From contig PHSQ01000001.1 of the NCBI GenBank assembly GCA_002862095.1, positions 124,001 to 188,000 of the forward strand: a stretch of 64,000 nt of DNA. The letters are read 5' to 3'. A program made the translations under genes and the position numbers. Within the stretch, counting starts at the first letter, position 1. Every line of letters begins with the position of its first letter. This document shows positions 56,803-64,000 of the stretch, in pieces. Source of the stretch: Methylocystis sp. KS32 (GTDB lineage Bacteria; Pseudomonadota; Alphaproteobacteria; Rhizobiales; Beijerinckiaceae). The notes below the pieces were generated by a model, which was not told the origin of the DNA, ran no database searches, and saw nothing but the letters and a program-made list of their open reading frames with translations.

Positions 56803-57768
56803 ATGCTCGAAGGTCTTCCTCCAAACGGCGCCAGCCATGTGATGCGAATCGTCTGCGACGAGCGGAACGCCCGCGCCATCGCCGACTTTATCGTCGAAAC
56901 CTTCGATCCGACCGAGACGGCCGCCTCCGCCTTCGAGCAAGATGGCGGCGCGAGCTGGATCGTCGAGATTTTTTTCGGCGACCCTCCCGACGAGGAACTC
57001 GTCCGCGGCCTCGTCGCCAGCGCGGCGGGGGCCGAAGCCGCGATGGCGGCGCAATTTTCGCAAATCGCCAAGGAAGATTGGGTCCAAAGCGCCCTTGCCG
57101 GACTAAAGCCGGTCCGCGCCGGGCGGATCGTCGTGCATGGTTCGCACGATCGCCACAGGTTGCGCCCCAATGATCTAGGCATCGAGATCGAAGCCGCGCT
57201 CGCCTTTGGAACGGGGCATCATGGCACGACGCTCGGGTGCCTCGAAGCTCTCGATCGCATCGTGAAGCGCCGTCGCCCGTCCGCCGTGCTGGACGTTGGG
57301 ACAGGCACCGGGGTGCTGGCGATCGCCGCAGCGAAGCGGCTGCGTCGTTTCGTCGCAAGCTGCGATATTGATCCCATCGCGGTGGAAACGGCCCGCGCCA
57401 ACGCCGTCGCGAATGGCATGGGGGCCTTTGTGCGGCCGGTCGTCGCCGCAGGCGTGCGTCACGATGATTTCCTTGGACGCCGTTTCGACCTGATCCTCGC
57501 CAATATTCTGGCCAAGCCTTTGATGCTGATGGCGCCCAGTCTCGCGCGGGTCGCGACGCCCGAAGCGGAACTGGTTCTTTCCGGCCTCCTGATCCGCGAC
57601 GCGCCGGGCGTCCTCGCCGCTTATCGCGCGCAAGGCTATTTTTTGCGCGAAAGTCGTGAAATCGAGGGATGGGTGACGCTCGTGCTCAAACGCGGCGGCT
57701 GCGGGAGTCCTCTCGTCGCGCCGCTGGCCGCCGCCGGCCTTGATCCAAAGAGCCAAGGGTCGGATTAG
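56803..57768 (+). CDS. prmA: Ribosomal protein L11 methyltransferase
   Basis: PrmA (321 residues) trimethylates L11, encoded by rplK in this window, using S-adenosylmethionine. The N-terminal substrate-recognition domain (to about residue 100) precedes a Rossmann methyltransferase domain. That domain carries AFGTGHHGTTLGCLEAL, the SAM motif LDVGTGTGVLAIAA, and the NPPY-like LILANILAKPLMLMA. Length is about 25 residues above E. coli PrmA. The YdcF-like gene follows 3 bases later. Confidence 0.94.
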   Translation: MLEGLPPNGASHVMRIVCDERNARAIADFIVETFDPTETAASAFEQDGGASWIVEIFFGDPPDEELVRGLVASAAGAEAAMAAQFSQIAKEDWVQSALAGLKPVRAGRIVVHGSHDRHRLRPNDLGIEIEAALAFGTGHHGTTLGCLEALDRIVKRRRPSAVLDVGTGTGVLAIAAAKRLRRFVASCDIDPIAVETARANAVANGMGAFVRPVVAAGVRHDDFLGRRFDLILANILAKPLMLMAPSLARVATPEAELVLSGLLIRDAPGVLAAYRAQGYFLRESREIEGWVTLVLKRGGCGSPLVAPLAAAGLDPKSQGSD

Positions 57769-57771
57769 AAA

Positions 57772-58566
57772 ATGTTTTTTATCGCGTCGAAGATATTTGA
57801 ATTTTTCTACGCGCCTTCTCATTTCGCTCTATTCGCGCTGATGCTCGGCGTGGGCCTCTCCTATACGAGGCATGTGACGGCCGGCCGGCGTGTCATTACC
57901 GCGAGCGCCGTCCTGCTGATGGTTATCGCTTTCGGACCCATGGGGCATTTTCTCGCGGCTCCGCTTGAATCGCGATTTCCTCTCCCGCCGAACGATATGA
58001 CGCCCCCCGACGGGATAGTGGTGCTGGGCGGGTCGGTCGACGAGGAGTTGAGCGGACAGATGGGCCGCGTCGCTCTCAACGACGCCGCGGAACGATTAAC
58101 GGCGCCAATTGAATTGTTGCGCCGCTATCCCCACGCGCGGCTCGTCTTCACGGGAGGCTCGGCGGCGCTGACAGGCGCGGTCTACACCGAGGCGAGAGCC
58201 GTGCAACAATTCTGGCGGGAGGCGGGACTGGACCGGGGCGACGTCCTCTACGAGGATCACTCGCGTAACACTTTCGAAAACGCCGTCTTCACGCGCGACC
58301 TCGTCAAACCCAAGGCGGGAGAGCGATGGCTGCTGGTTACCTCGGCCATGCACATGCCGCGCTCCGTCGGCGTCTTTCGCAAGGCGGGCTTCCCGGTCAT
58401 CGCTTATCCCGTCGATTTCAGAACCAATGGTGATTTCTGGCGACCGCATCTCGCGTCCCTCACGCAAAGCGCAGTGGGCGCGACCGATTTCGCGGCGCAT
58501 GAATGGATAGGCCTCGTCGCTTACTATTTAACAGGCAAGACCGGCGCGCTGTTTCCCGCTCCCTGA
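57772..58566 (+). CDS. YdcF-like (DUF218) membrane protein
   Basis: The 264-residue protein has two N-terminal membrane helices (residues 10-32 and 40-62) and a DUF218 domain. DGIVVLGGSVDEELSG, the RYPHARLVFTGGS region, EDHSRNTFENAVFTRDLVKP and LLVTSAMHMPRSVGVFRKAG are characteristic of the YdcF/ElyC/SanA group. Related ElyC and SanA affect envelope integrity and vancomycin sensitivity. It follows prmA by 3 bases, so it is likely co-transcribed. Confidence 0.88.
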   Translation: MFFIASKIFEFFYAPSHFALFALMLGVGLSYTRHVTAGRRVITASAVLLMVIAFGPMGHFLAAPLESRFPLPPNDMTPPDGIVVLGGSVDEELSGQMGRVALNDAAERLTAPIELLRRYPHARLVFTGGSAALTGAVYTEARAVQQFWREAGLDRGDVLYEDHSRNTFENAVFTRDLVKPKAGERWLLVTSAMHMPRSVGVFRKAGFPVIAYPVDFRTNGDFWRPHLASLTQSAVGATDFAAHEWIGLVAYYLTGKTGALFPAP

Positions 58567-58606
58567 GATAAACGCTGCCCTGTCAAATCGCCGCAGCGAA
58601 TTCCGA

Positions 58607-58632
58607 TCGTAAAAGCGTGTCGGCTTTTACGA
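58607..58632. other. Hairpin between convergent genes
   Basis: Arms TCGTAAAAGC (58607-58616) and GCTTTTACGA (58623-58632) are perfectly complementary around a 6-base loop. No T-run follows on either strand, so it is a weak terminator candidate for the two genes that converge here. Confidence 0.45.
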
Positions 58633-58641
58633 AAAGTCGCC

Positions 58642-59436
58642 CTATTCCGGACGCGCATGTTTCCTTCCGCGCGGGCCGCCGGGAGACTCGGCGCCCCGGC
58701 CGCCCAGTCCAACGCTCGAGGGCCATGAGCCATGCTTCATTTCGAGGAAGAGGGCGATCGCCTGCGCGCGATTTCGTACCTCGAGCTTCTCGAAAAGATT
58801 GCGCAGATGGAACTTGATCGTGTTGATCGAAACCCCGAAATCCTTGGCGAGTTGACCGTTCGTGTGTCCGGACCCCAGCGCCGACAACAGGCTGCGTTCG
58901 CGCAAGGTGAGGTTCTCGAGCGGATCGGCCCGCATCTTTCGGATGTCGACGAAAGGAAAGACCATGTCTCCCGCCGCGACGGCCGAAAGGACGTCGAGCA
59001 GGCGTTCCGGCGGCGCTCGCTTGCTCACGAAACCGGCTCCGCCCAACTGCAGCGTTTCCGCCGGAGCGGCGGGATCGTTGGTGCCGCTGTAAATGACGAT
59101 CTTTGGGGCCGAAGCCTGGCGAGAGAGCGCGCGCAGAACCTCGCGCGCGTGCATGGTGGGCAATTGCCAGCCGATAACCGCAAGGGAAAAATTCGGTTGC
59201 CTCGCGGCTTCCAAAAATTCCTCTCCGTCCGTGACCTTCAATACGAGATTGAAACGGCGGTCGTCCGTTAGCAATTTGTCGAGCCCCGCGAGAATCAAAG
59301 GGCTCTTGTCGCAGATACCCACGTCGATCGCGGCTCCGTTGGCCGCCTGTTTCTTTCCCGGCGATTTCGCCGGGGCCGAGGCCGGGGCGGTCTGATCGTC
59401 CGCCGGGCTATTCGATGAGGCGGGAGCCATAATCAT
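58642..59436 (-). CDS. LuxR/NarL-type regulator with degenerate receiver domain
   Basis: The 264-residue protein has a low-complexity N-terminus (1-35), a receiver-like domain (36-155) and a LuxR DNA-binding domain (176-227; LTLRERSLLSALGSG, INTIKFHLRNLFEKL). The receiver keeps an acidic residue (CDKSP, Asp43), a Ser/Thr switch (IYSG) and Lys139 (GFVSKR). The phospho-acceptor Asp is Gly89 in VIGWQLP, where the usual motif is LLDxxLP. It is therefore a pseudo-receiver, probably not phosphorylated there. No sensor kinase gene is adjacent. Start may be M1 or M3. Confidence 0.85.
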   Translation of the reverse strand: MIMAPASSNSPADDQTAPASAPAKSPGKKQAANGAAIDVGICDKSPLILAGLDKLLTDDRRFNLVLKVTDGEEFLEAARQPNFSLAVIGWQLPTMHAREVLRALSRQASAPKIVIYSGTNDPAAPAETLQLGGAGFVSKRAPPERLLDVLSAVAAGDMVFPFVDIRKMRADPLENLTLRERSLLSALGSGHTNGQLAKDFGVSINTIKFHLRNLFEKLEVRNRAQAIALFLEMKHGSWPSSVGLGGRGAESPGGPRGRKHARPE

Positions 59437-59633
59437 CTCCGCTGTTTCGCCAAGCTCCCCCGGCCGCGAGACGCGGAGGGAGCGGATAAGTGGATTATTT
59501 CAGCGAATCTAGTCTTTTCAGGCCGCCTGCGGCGGTTGCGTCAGGCGCGACCGTGAGCCAGCGGGCAAGCATACAATTCTCTGTCGAAAATGAAAAGAGG
59601 CCCTATCCGAAAGGGCGGTTGTCGCGGGCAGAA

Positions 59634-59679
59634 CAAAAAAGAGCGCGACGCCGCGGCTGTTCGCCGCTGCGTCGCGCTC
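59634..59679 (-). terminator. Strong Rho-independent terminator
   Basis: A 17-position stem with one mismatch (59641-59657 with 59663-59679; outer pairing GAGCGCGACG/CGTCGCGCTC) is followed on the minus strand by TTTTTTG. It terminates the small membrane-protein gene at 59709. Confidence 0.85.
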
Positions 59680-59708
59680 GAAACTTGCGCTTAGGTCGTG
59701 ATTATCGC

Positions 59709-59825
59709 TCAGTTGTCGGAGAATACCCAACGAGCGGCGAAATAGGCCGCCGCGCCCAGAACGATGATGGCGACCATGCCAACCGGGGTCGCAGCGTAGC
59801 TTGTCAGTTCGAGAATAGCGCCCAT
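59709..59825 (-). CDS. 38-residue single-span membrane protein
   Basis: This short minus-strand frame reads MGAILELTSYAATPVGMVAI and continues through IVLGAAAYFAARWVF to a stop. It encodes 38 residues with one membrane helix (about 15-35) and a positively charged end after it. AGGAGG lies 5-6 bases before ATG 59825, a near-perfect ribosome binding site. A strong terminator lies 30 bases downstream. The complete signal set for such a short frame argues for a real, well expressed small protein. No family recognised; its own promoter lies in the empty region upstream. Confidence 0.7.
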   Translation of the reverse strand: MGAILELTSYAATPVGMVAIIVLGAAAYFAARWVFSDN

Positions 59826-60267
59826 AACTTCCTCCTATTCGTCATTCACTAATGTGCCGGTCACGGGAAAGTTGCCGACATTTTAACGCGTCGCTCACTC
59901 AGAGCGACATCCTGTCTTGCGATCTCAGTTAAGTGGACCGTTTAGCCTCACGGCTCCCGCAGCGTCAATACCCGACACGGGCGGTGTCTCGAATAGACAG
60001 GAACATTCCTGCATGGTCGCTTACAGCTCTGTTCCTATCGGAATCGAGCCATTCGAAATAGCAGCGCGTGTCTGCGTTCCCGATCTGCAGTTAATGACGG
60101 AACTATTGTAAGCGCCGACCAATGTCAAGCGACTCGAATCACTGCATCGCAAGACGACTGGACTATTGGCGAAGTTTGCGCTTGCGGCAGCAGTGATCCG
60201 CGCACTATGTTTGAGCGCGCAAAAAGATGCGACGGACTGCTTCCGGGAAGACCAAGAGATACAAATA
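59826..60267. other. Intergenic stretch, no gene seen
   Basis: These 442 bases separate the divergent 38-residue gene and the DUF1190 gene. Minus-strand frames here are shadows. The region is somewhat less GC-rich than average and presumably holds promoters for both genes, but no boxes were assigned. Confidence 0.5.
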
Positions 60268-60681
60268 ATGAGCAGCGCCCTACCGTCGAAAAAATTCCTG
60301 CTCGCGGCCGTGGTCGCGGTCTCCGCGCTGGCCGCCTTCGTGGCGACCCGCCGAGCCCCCGCTTGCGGCGGCGACGGCAAGATCATGTCCACTCTGAGCG
60401 AATGTCAGGCTTGGGGTTTCGACGCCGCAACATGCAAGGCCGTGGTTCAGAAGGCGCGCGAGGCGGCTGTGCGCTCCGCGCCGAAGATGAACAACTCCAT
60501 TCAGTGCGAAACCCAGTTCACGGACTGTTTCGAGGCGCCGGACGGGGCCTATTATCCCAAGCCCTCCTTCTGCTTGCGCGGGAGCGGCAAGGAAGCGCTG
60601 GAGCCTAAGGAGCTACGTTATCTGCAATATGAATCGGATCGCATGAATCGCAAAAAGACCCGCGAGATTCCGATCGATTGA
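60268..60681 (+). CDS. DUF1190 (YgiB-like) membrane-anchored protein
   Basis: The 137-residue protein has an N-terminal membrane anchor or signal (KKFLLAAVVAVSALAAFV, residues about 8-25) followed by a Cys-rich domain. The pattern ECQAWGFDAATCKAVVQKAR and CETQFTDCF matches DUF1190 (YgiB family), where Cys pairs are spaced around an A-x-x-x-A-P-K-like segment. The start ATG 60268 excludes 34 upstream codons with no homology. It probably resides in the periplasm. Role unknown. Confidence 0.75.
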   Translation: MSSALPSKKFLLAAVVAVSALAAFVATRRAPACGGDGKIMSTLSECQAWGFDAATCKAVVQKAREAAVRSAPKMNNSIQCETQFTDCFEAPDGAYYPKPSFCLRGSGKEALEPKELRYLQYESDRMNRKKTREIPID

Positions 60682-60702
60682 TGGCGCGCCGAAGCGCATC
60701 CG

Positions 60703-61524
60703 TCATTTTTGCCCCACCTGAAATTCCACGGCGTCGATCGACAACATGCCGACCGTCGTTTTAACGTCTATACGCAACGGCGCCACCACATGGGCGTTTG
60801 ACAGAGGCGCCAGCCATACGCGCATGTCGTGGTTTTCGGCCATGAATTTGGTCGAGGCGCTCTGGGGGCTGTGGCCCGAGATCGGCGTGTAGCGCACCGA
60901 ACAAATGGACACTGGACCCGAATATCCTTTTGTCTTGGCAGTCCTCGTGTCGACATAGGAAAGTTGAACATTGAAGCGCGTCACGCCGTCGAACACGGAG
61001 ATCGTTCGGTTGCAGGCGCTTGGTCCGACCAAAGGCTGGTCCGCCGGAACGCTCATGATTAGCGCGCTCACCGGGTCCACGATGTTTTTCTTTTGATCAT
61101 CGCTGACAGGCAGGCGTATTGCTGCATCCCATGGCGGCGGCTGCACCTCCAGCGCACGCACGCTATTGTTGGACAGCGCCATACGGGTCGTGCGCGTCTC
61201 ATAGGCGTTCGAAAATGTGTTTGCGAAGGCGGCGGGAGCGAGGCCGGCGGCGGCAAGCTTTCCCGATGCGGTCGCGGCCGCCTTGGTGTTGTTCACAAGA
61301 TTGGCGAGGCCGGACGTTTTCATCGAAATGTCAAGCCGGTAGCTTTCTGGTTCGATCATCGCCGACGCAAACGCGCTGCCGAATGAAAGTCCCATCAGCG
61401 TCAGATCGTAATGCGCTTTCAGGCTTTCCGCCGCAGCGGGCGTCGCGAGAAGCGCCAGAAAAACAGCAAACGCGCGCGAGAGTCTCTTGGCCCCTACGAC
61501 GTCCGAATGATTGAACTCGCTCAT
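60703..61524 (-). CDS. Exported DUF3108 family protein
   Basis: The 273-residue protein has a signal peptide (hydrophobic AFAVFLALLATPAAAES, cleavage near residue 33). The mature domain has the DUF3108 pattern: an early YDLTLMGLSFGSA strand, a SYRLDISMKTSGL segment, VDPVSALIMSV, and a late MRVWLAPLSNAHVVAPLRID. Proteins of this family are predicted periplasmic beta-rich proteins of unknown function. It converges on the DUF1190 gene and is followed on the other side by a YkgJ-like gene on the same strand. Confidence 0.8.
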   Translation of the reverse strand: MSEFNHSDVVGAKRLSRAFAVFLALLATPAAAESLKAHYDLTLMGLSFGSAFASAMIEPESYRLDISMKTSGLANLVNNTKAAATASGKLAAAGLAPAAFANTFSNAYETRTTRMALSNNSVRALEVQPPPWDAAIRLPVSDDQKKNIVDPVSALIMSVPADQPLVGPSACNRTISVFDGVTRFNVQLSYVDTRTAKTKGYSGPVSICSVRYTPISGHSPQSASTKFMAENHDMRVWLAPLSNAHVVAPLRIDVKTTVGMLSIDAVEFQVGQK

Positions 61525-61607
61525 ATCCGCCCGCTTGAGTTCCAGATTGAGGTGAGCCGGGGGTCAACGTCGGAAGGACATCCGCGCTCTGTGTCGCCGA
61601 GCCCGAC

Positions 61608-62024
61608 TCACGCCGTCTCCTGCGAGCGCCCATCTGGAAAAATGCGCCAGGCTCTCAAACCCGCTTTGGCGACAACGGTTCGGCCATCCTTCGCAAGACT
61701 TAGTAGATGCCTGAATATGAGAGGATTGCGCCAGGAAAACGGCTTTTCCGGGTCGCAAACCGCATGGTATTCGTCGCTGTCGGGGTCGTCCATGAGAAGC
61801 GTGCCGACGCGATCGGGACGGAATTGCGCGGAAAGCCCGCGATCCTCCTTCCAGTCGCAATAGTAGTCGCGGCAAACTCCAGGTCTTGAAACATAGATCG
61901 AGCAGCCGCCGGCCGCCGCGCAGTGAACGCAGAGCGCCCCGGCTTTTTTCTTGAGTTCCTCGATTTCGAGAACCTGGCAACAAAAGGAGCAGGCGCCGCA
62001 GGCTTTTCCGGGGATTTCGAGCAT
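61608..62024 (-). CDS. YkgJ-like Cys-cluster protein
   Basis: The 138-residue protein has the putative metal-binding Cys cluster of the YkgJ/UPF0153 family. CGACSFCC holds Cys9, 12, 15 and 16, and CVHCAAAGGC with CRDYYC holds Cys32, 35, 41, 51 and 56. A short alpha/beta domain follows (RPDRVGTLLMDDPDSDEY). The start MLEIPGKACG is preferred over 123 upstream codons that overlap sseA upstream sequence and lack homology. It is divergent from sseA. Zinc or iron binding is inferred. Confidence 0.85.
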   Translation of the reverse strand: MLEIPGKACGACSFCCQVLEIEELKKKAGALCVHCAAAGGCSIYVSRPGVCRDYYCDWKEDRGLSAQFRPDRVGTLLMDDPDSDEYHAVCDPEKPFSWRNPLIFRHLLSLAKDGRTVVAKAGLRAWRIFPDGRSQETA

Positions 62025-62177
62025 GACATTCCTGATGACAATCTGTCTTCGACAGACGGAATCGAATGTGCTTATTCTGCCGACAATGCGCCGAGAAGCA
62101 ACAGGGCCTTTTTGTCTTCGACAAGTCAGGTGGCGGGCGCTGAAAAGGAACGGCGAAAGAATTTTGAGGGAAGTCCG

Positions 62178-63041
62178 ATGCCGCAAGACAGCATAAACCC
62201 GGATAAACTGTTCGTTACGACCGATTGGCTGGAGCAGCATTTGTCCGACCCAGACCTCGTGGTGTTCGACGCATCCTGGCACATGCCGGCGGCCGGACGC
62301 GACGCGCGCGCGGAGTTTCTGTCCGGCCACATTCCCGGCGCCGTATTTTTCGACATCGACGCGATCGCGGACAAGAGCGCGGATCTGCCGCACATGCTTC
62401 CAAACCCCGTCGCCTTCTCCTCCTCCCTGCGGAAGCTTGGTTTTGGCGACGGAATGCGAGCGGTCGTCTACGACAGCGTGGGGTTGTTCTCCGCCCCGCG
62501 ACTTTGGTGGACCCTGCGCGTATTTGGCGTCGAGGACGTCGCAATTTTAGTTGGCGGCTTGCCTCGCTGGACGGCAGAAAGCCGCAAACTTCAGCAAAGG
62601 GAGGTTCTGCGTTCTCCGGCCCATTTCACCGCCAGACTGAACCACTGCCTCGTCGCGGACGCGACCGAGGTGAAGAAAGCGCTGGAGGCCGGATCGGCGC
62701 AGGTCGTCGACATGCGCTCCGCCGAACGCTTCCGCGGGATCGCGCCGGAGCCTCGCCCGGGCTTGCGTTCGGGTCACATGCCGGGAGCGATTAACCTGCC
62801 CTTTAGCCGCCTGATCGAACAGGACCAGCTAAAGGACGCCGCCGCTCTGGAAACGGAGTTTGCTTCGGTCGGCATCGATCCGCGTCGCCCGGTGATCGCG
62901 AGTTGCGGATCTGGGCTTACGGCGTGCATCCTCAGTCTCGCGCTTGCCGCGACAGGACGCGGCCCTTCGTCCGTTTACGACGGCTCCTGGTCCGAATGGG
63001 GAGGTCGCGAAGAATTGCCGGTCGTCCGGGAGCTTGAGTGA
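62178..63041 (+). CDS. sseA: 3-mercaptopyruvate sulfurtransferase
   Basis: SseA (287 residues) transfers sulfur from 3-mercaptopyruvate to a thiol or cyanide acceptor. Two rhodanese domains are present. The N-terminal inactive one has VVFDASWHMPAAGRDA and EFLSGHIPGAVFFDI. The C-terminal one has VVDMRSAERFRG, and the active-site loop CGSGLTAC with catalytic Cys243. The CGSGxTA loop distinguishes it from thiosulfate-specific enzymes. Start ATG 62178 gives the usual length; the longer open frame upstream is a shadow of the YkgJ gene. Confidence 0.95.
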   Translation: MPQDSINPDKLFVTTDWLEQHLSDPDLVVFDASWHMPAAGRDARAEFLSGHIPGAVFFDIDAIADKSADLPHMLPNPVAFSSSLRKLGFGDGMRAVVYDSVGLFSAPRLWWTLRVFGVEDVAILVGGLPRWTAESRKLQQREVLRSPAHFTARLNHCLVADATEVKKALEAGSAQVVDMRSAERFRGIAPEPRPGLRSGHMPGAINLPFSRLIEQDQLKDAAALETEFASVGIDPRRPVIASCGSGLTACILSLALAATGRGPSSVYDGSWSEWGGREELPVVRELE

Positions 63042-63065
63042 TCCGGTCTTTTCCAAGAGGGCGCA

Positions 63066-63180
63066 TTCGCGCCCGGGGCCGGACGCCGACGCGTCGTCCG
63101 GTTCCCTGCGGCCAATTCATTCTCCGATCGAAGGATTAGGCTCGCGGGCCGTCGCTGCTCGCGCTTGGCATGGGCGTTGC
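63066..63180 (+). promoter_or_regulatory. Sigma-54 promoter of the glutamine synthetase gene
   Basis: TTGGCATGGGCGTTGC (63165-63180) matches the -24/-12 consensus TGGCAC-N5-TTGC, with GG at 63167-63168 and GC at 63179-63180, exactly 12 bases apart. Transcription would start near 63192, giving a leader of about 85 bases before ATG 63277. In rhizobia glnII is NtrC/RpoN-controlled under nitrogen limitation. The remaining bases upstream to 63066 could hold NtrC sites, but none was recognised by eye. Confidence 0.75.
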
Positions 63181-63276
63181 GGAGGCGTTTCGCCTCGCGG
63201 GCTTCAAGCCTCCCCCTCATCGAGTGGCGTCGACGGGATCTGGAGTTCCCCTATCGACGGCCGGAGAAATTTGAAT

Positions 63277-64000
63277 ATGCCTGAATACAAGCTCGAGCGC
63301 CTTTGGCTTGATGGCTATACTCCTGTTCCCAACCTCCGGGGCAAGACGCAAGTCAAGGAATGCGACAGCTTTCCTAAACTGGAGCAGTCTCCTTTTTGGA
63401 GTTTCGGCGGAAGCTCGATAAAGGAGGCGGAAGGAAAAAACTCCGACTTTGCTCTCAAGCCTGTCGCCGTCTATCCCGATGGCGCTCGAAAGAATGGCGC
63501 CCTTGCCGCGTGCGAAGTCGTGACGCCCGATGGCGTCGCTCCTCATCCCTCAAACGCCCGCGCCACGATCTTGGACGATCCGGACGCCTGGTTTGGTTTC
63601 GAGCAGGAATATTTCCTTTATCGGGACGGGCGTCCGCTCGGCTTCCCCGAGCACGGCTTTCCCGCGCCTCAAGACCCCTTTTGCGCGAGTGTCGGATATA
63701 AGAACGTCGACGACATAGCGCGGCAGGTCGTCGAGGAGCATCTTGATTTATATCTGGAAGCGGGCGTTAACGCCGAAGTGGCGAAAGGCCAGTGGGAATT
63801 CCAGATCTTTGGCGAAGGATCGAAAAAGGCAGCCGACGAAATTTGGATGGCGCGCTATATTTTCCAGTGGCTCGACGAAAAAGACGGCGTCGATGTCGAA
63901 CATCAGTGCAAGCCGCTCGGCGACACCAATTGGAACGGCTCCGGCGTGCACGCCATTTTTTCTACCGAATACATTCGGGAAAAAGGCGGCAGGGACTATT
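63277..64000 (+). CDS. glnII: Glutamine synthetase type II, 3' end missing
   Basis: The frame from ATG 63277 is open to the window edge (241 codons). It encodes the N-terminal part of a eukaryotic-type GSII, which makes glutamine from glutamate, ammonia and ATP. The start is MPEYKLERLWLDGYTPVPNL. Diagnostic motifs are WFGFEQEYFLYRDGRPLGFP (about residues 105-124), VNAEVAKGQWEFQIFGEG and DTNWNGSGVHAIF. Full-length GSII is about 330-350 residues, so about 100 residues are missing. A sigma-54 promoter lies upstream. Confidence 0.92.
   Translation, partial: MPEYKLERLWLDGYTPVPNLRGKTQVKECDSFPKLEQSPFWSFGGSSIKEAEGKNSDFALKPVAVYPDGARKNGALAACEVVTPDGVAPHPSNARATILDDPDAWFGFEQEYFLYRDGRPLGFPEHGFPAPQDPFCASVGYKNVDDIARQVVEEHLDLYLEAGVNAEVAKGQWEFQIFGEGSKKAADEIWMARYIFQWLDEKDGVDVEHQCKPLGDTNWNGSGVHAIFSTEYIREKGGRDY

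Noticed and set aside
61923-62177. N-terminal extension of sseA
   Set aside because: It lies antisense to the YkgJ-like gene and has no rhodanese homology.

Overview
The window reads as a chromosomal segment of a GC-rich alphaproteobacterium, probably Hyphomicrobiales (Rhizobiales). This is an inference from several features. The transhydrogenase alpha chain is split into two genes and preceded by a short aa3-type cytochrome oxidase subunit IV gene. The tRNA-His has no G-1:C73 pair. A CIRCE-controlled groESL operon, an NdvA/ChvA-type glucan exporter and a type II glutamine synthetase behind a sigma-54 promoter are also present. Nothing seen fixes the genus. Most of the window is core metabolism, interrupted by small accessory patches and dead insertion sequences.

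Layout. 1-8.8 kb: 3' end of glpD, convergent secE-nusG-rplK-rplA, NAD kinase, and a three-gene ABC/lipocalin-like (AttH/CrtC fold) operon. 9-12.8 kb: small hypothetical genes, an L,D-transpeptidase, and remnants of IS1380-, IS630- and ISAs1-family transposases that run up to trmD. 13.5-21.3 kb: 3-hydroxyacyl-CoA dehydrogenase, etfBA, a rhomboid protease and the pntAA-pntAB-pntB transhydrogenase. 21.4-24.7 kb: a broken DUF1963 gene and groESL. 25-28.2 kb: tRNA-His, IS701- and IS630-type remnants, several small genes and an apparently exported CMP/dCMP-type deaminase. 28.5-33.6 kb: a surface-glycan patch with a Wzm/Wzt-like ABC exporter, a lone LptF/LptG-family permease and two glycosyltransferases. 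33.6-40.8 kb: glmU-glmS and opgGH. 40.8-46.2 kb: DUF952-pyrD and ilvB-ilvN-ilvC, with a candidate attenuator before ilvB. 46.3-52 kb: a tightly packed SnoaL-like/PhzF-like/Nudix cassette, a fused aroK-aroB gene and a CorC-type transporter. 52-64 kb: an NdvA-like exporter, lemA, cysE, a P-loop GTPase-like gene, prmA, a YdcF-like gene, an atypical LuxR regulator, a hidden 38-residue membrane protein gene, DUF1190, DUF3108 and YkgJ-like genes, sseA and the 5' part of glnII.

How the genes fit together. Three envelope themes recur. GlmS/GlmU make UDP-GlcNAc, OpgG/OpgH and the NdvA-like exporter handle periplasmic glucans, and the ABC exporter patch handles another glycan. The L,D-transpeptidase acts on peptidoglycan. 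Redox and energy genes (ETF, transhydrogenase, oxidase subunit IV, GlpD) cluster in the first third. Amino-acid supply (ilv, aroKB, cysE, glnII) dominates the second half.

The best candidates for something undescribed are four. The first is the SnoaL-like/PhzF-like/Nudix cassette, whose PhzF member lacks the usual catalytic residues. The second is the orphan LptF/G permease between glycan export and glycosyltransferase genes. The third is the ilvB leader with a Val-Val mini-ORF overlapping an antiterminator. The fourth is the LuxR-type regulator with Gly in place of the phospho-acceptor Asp. No CRISPR array, intact mobile element or rRNA operon was seen.
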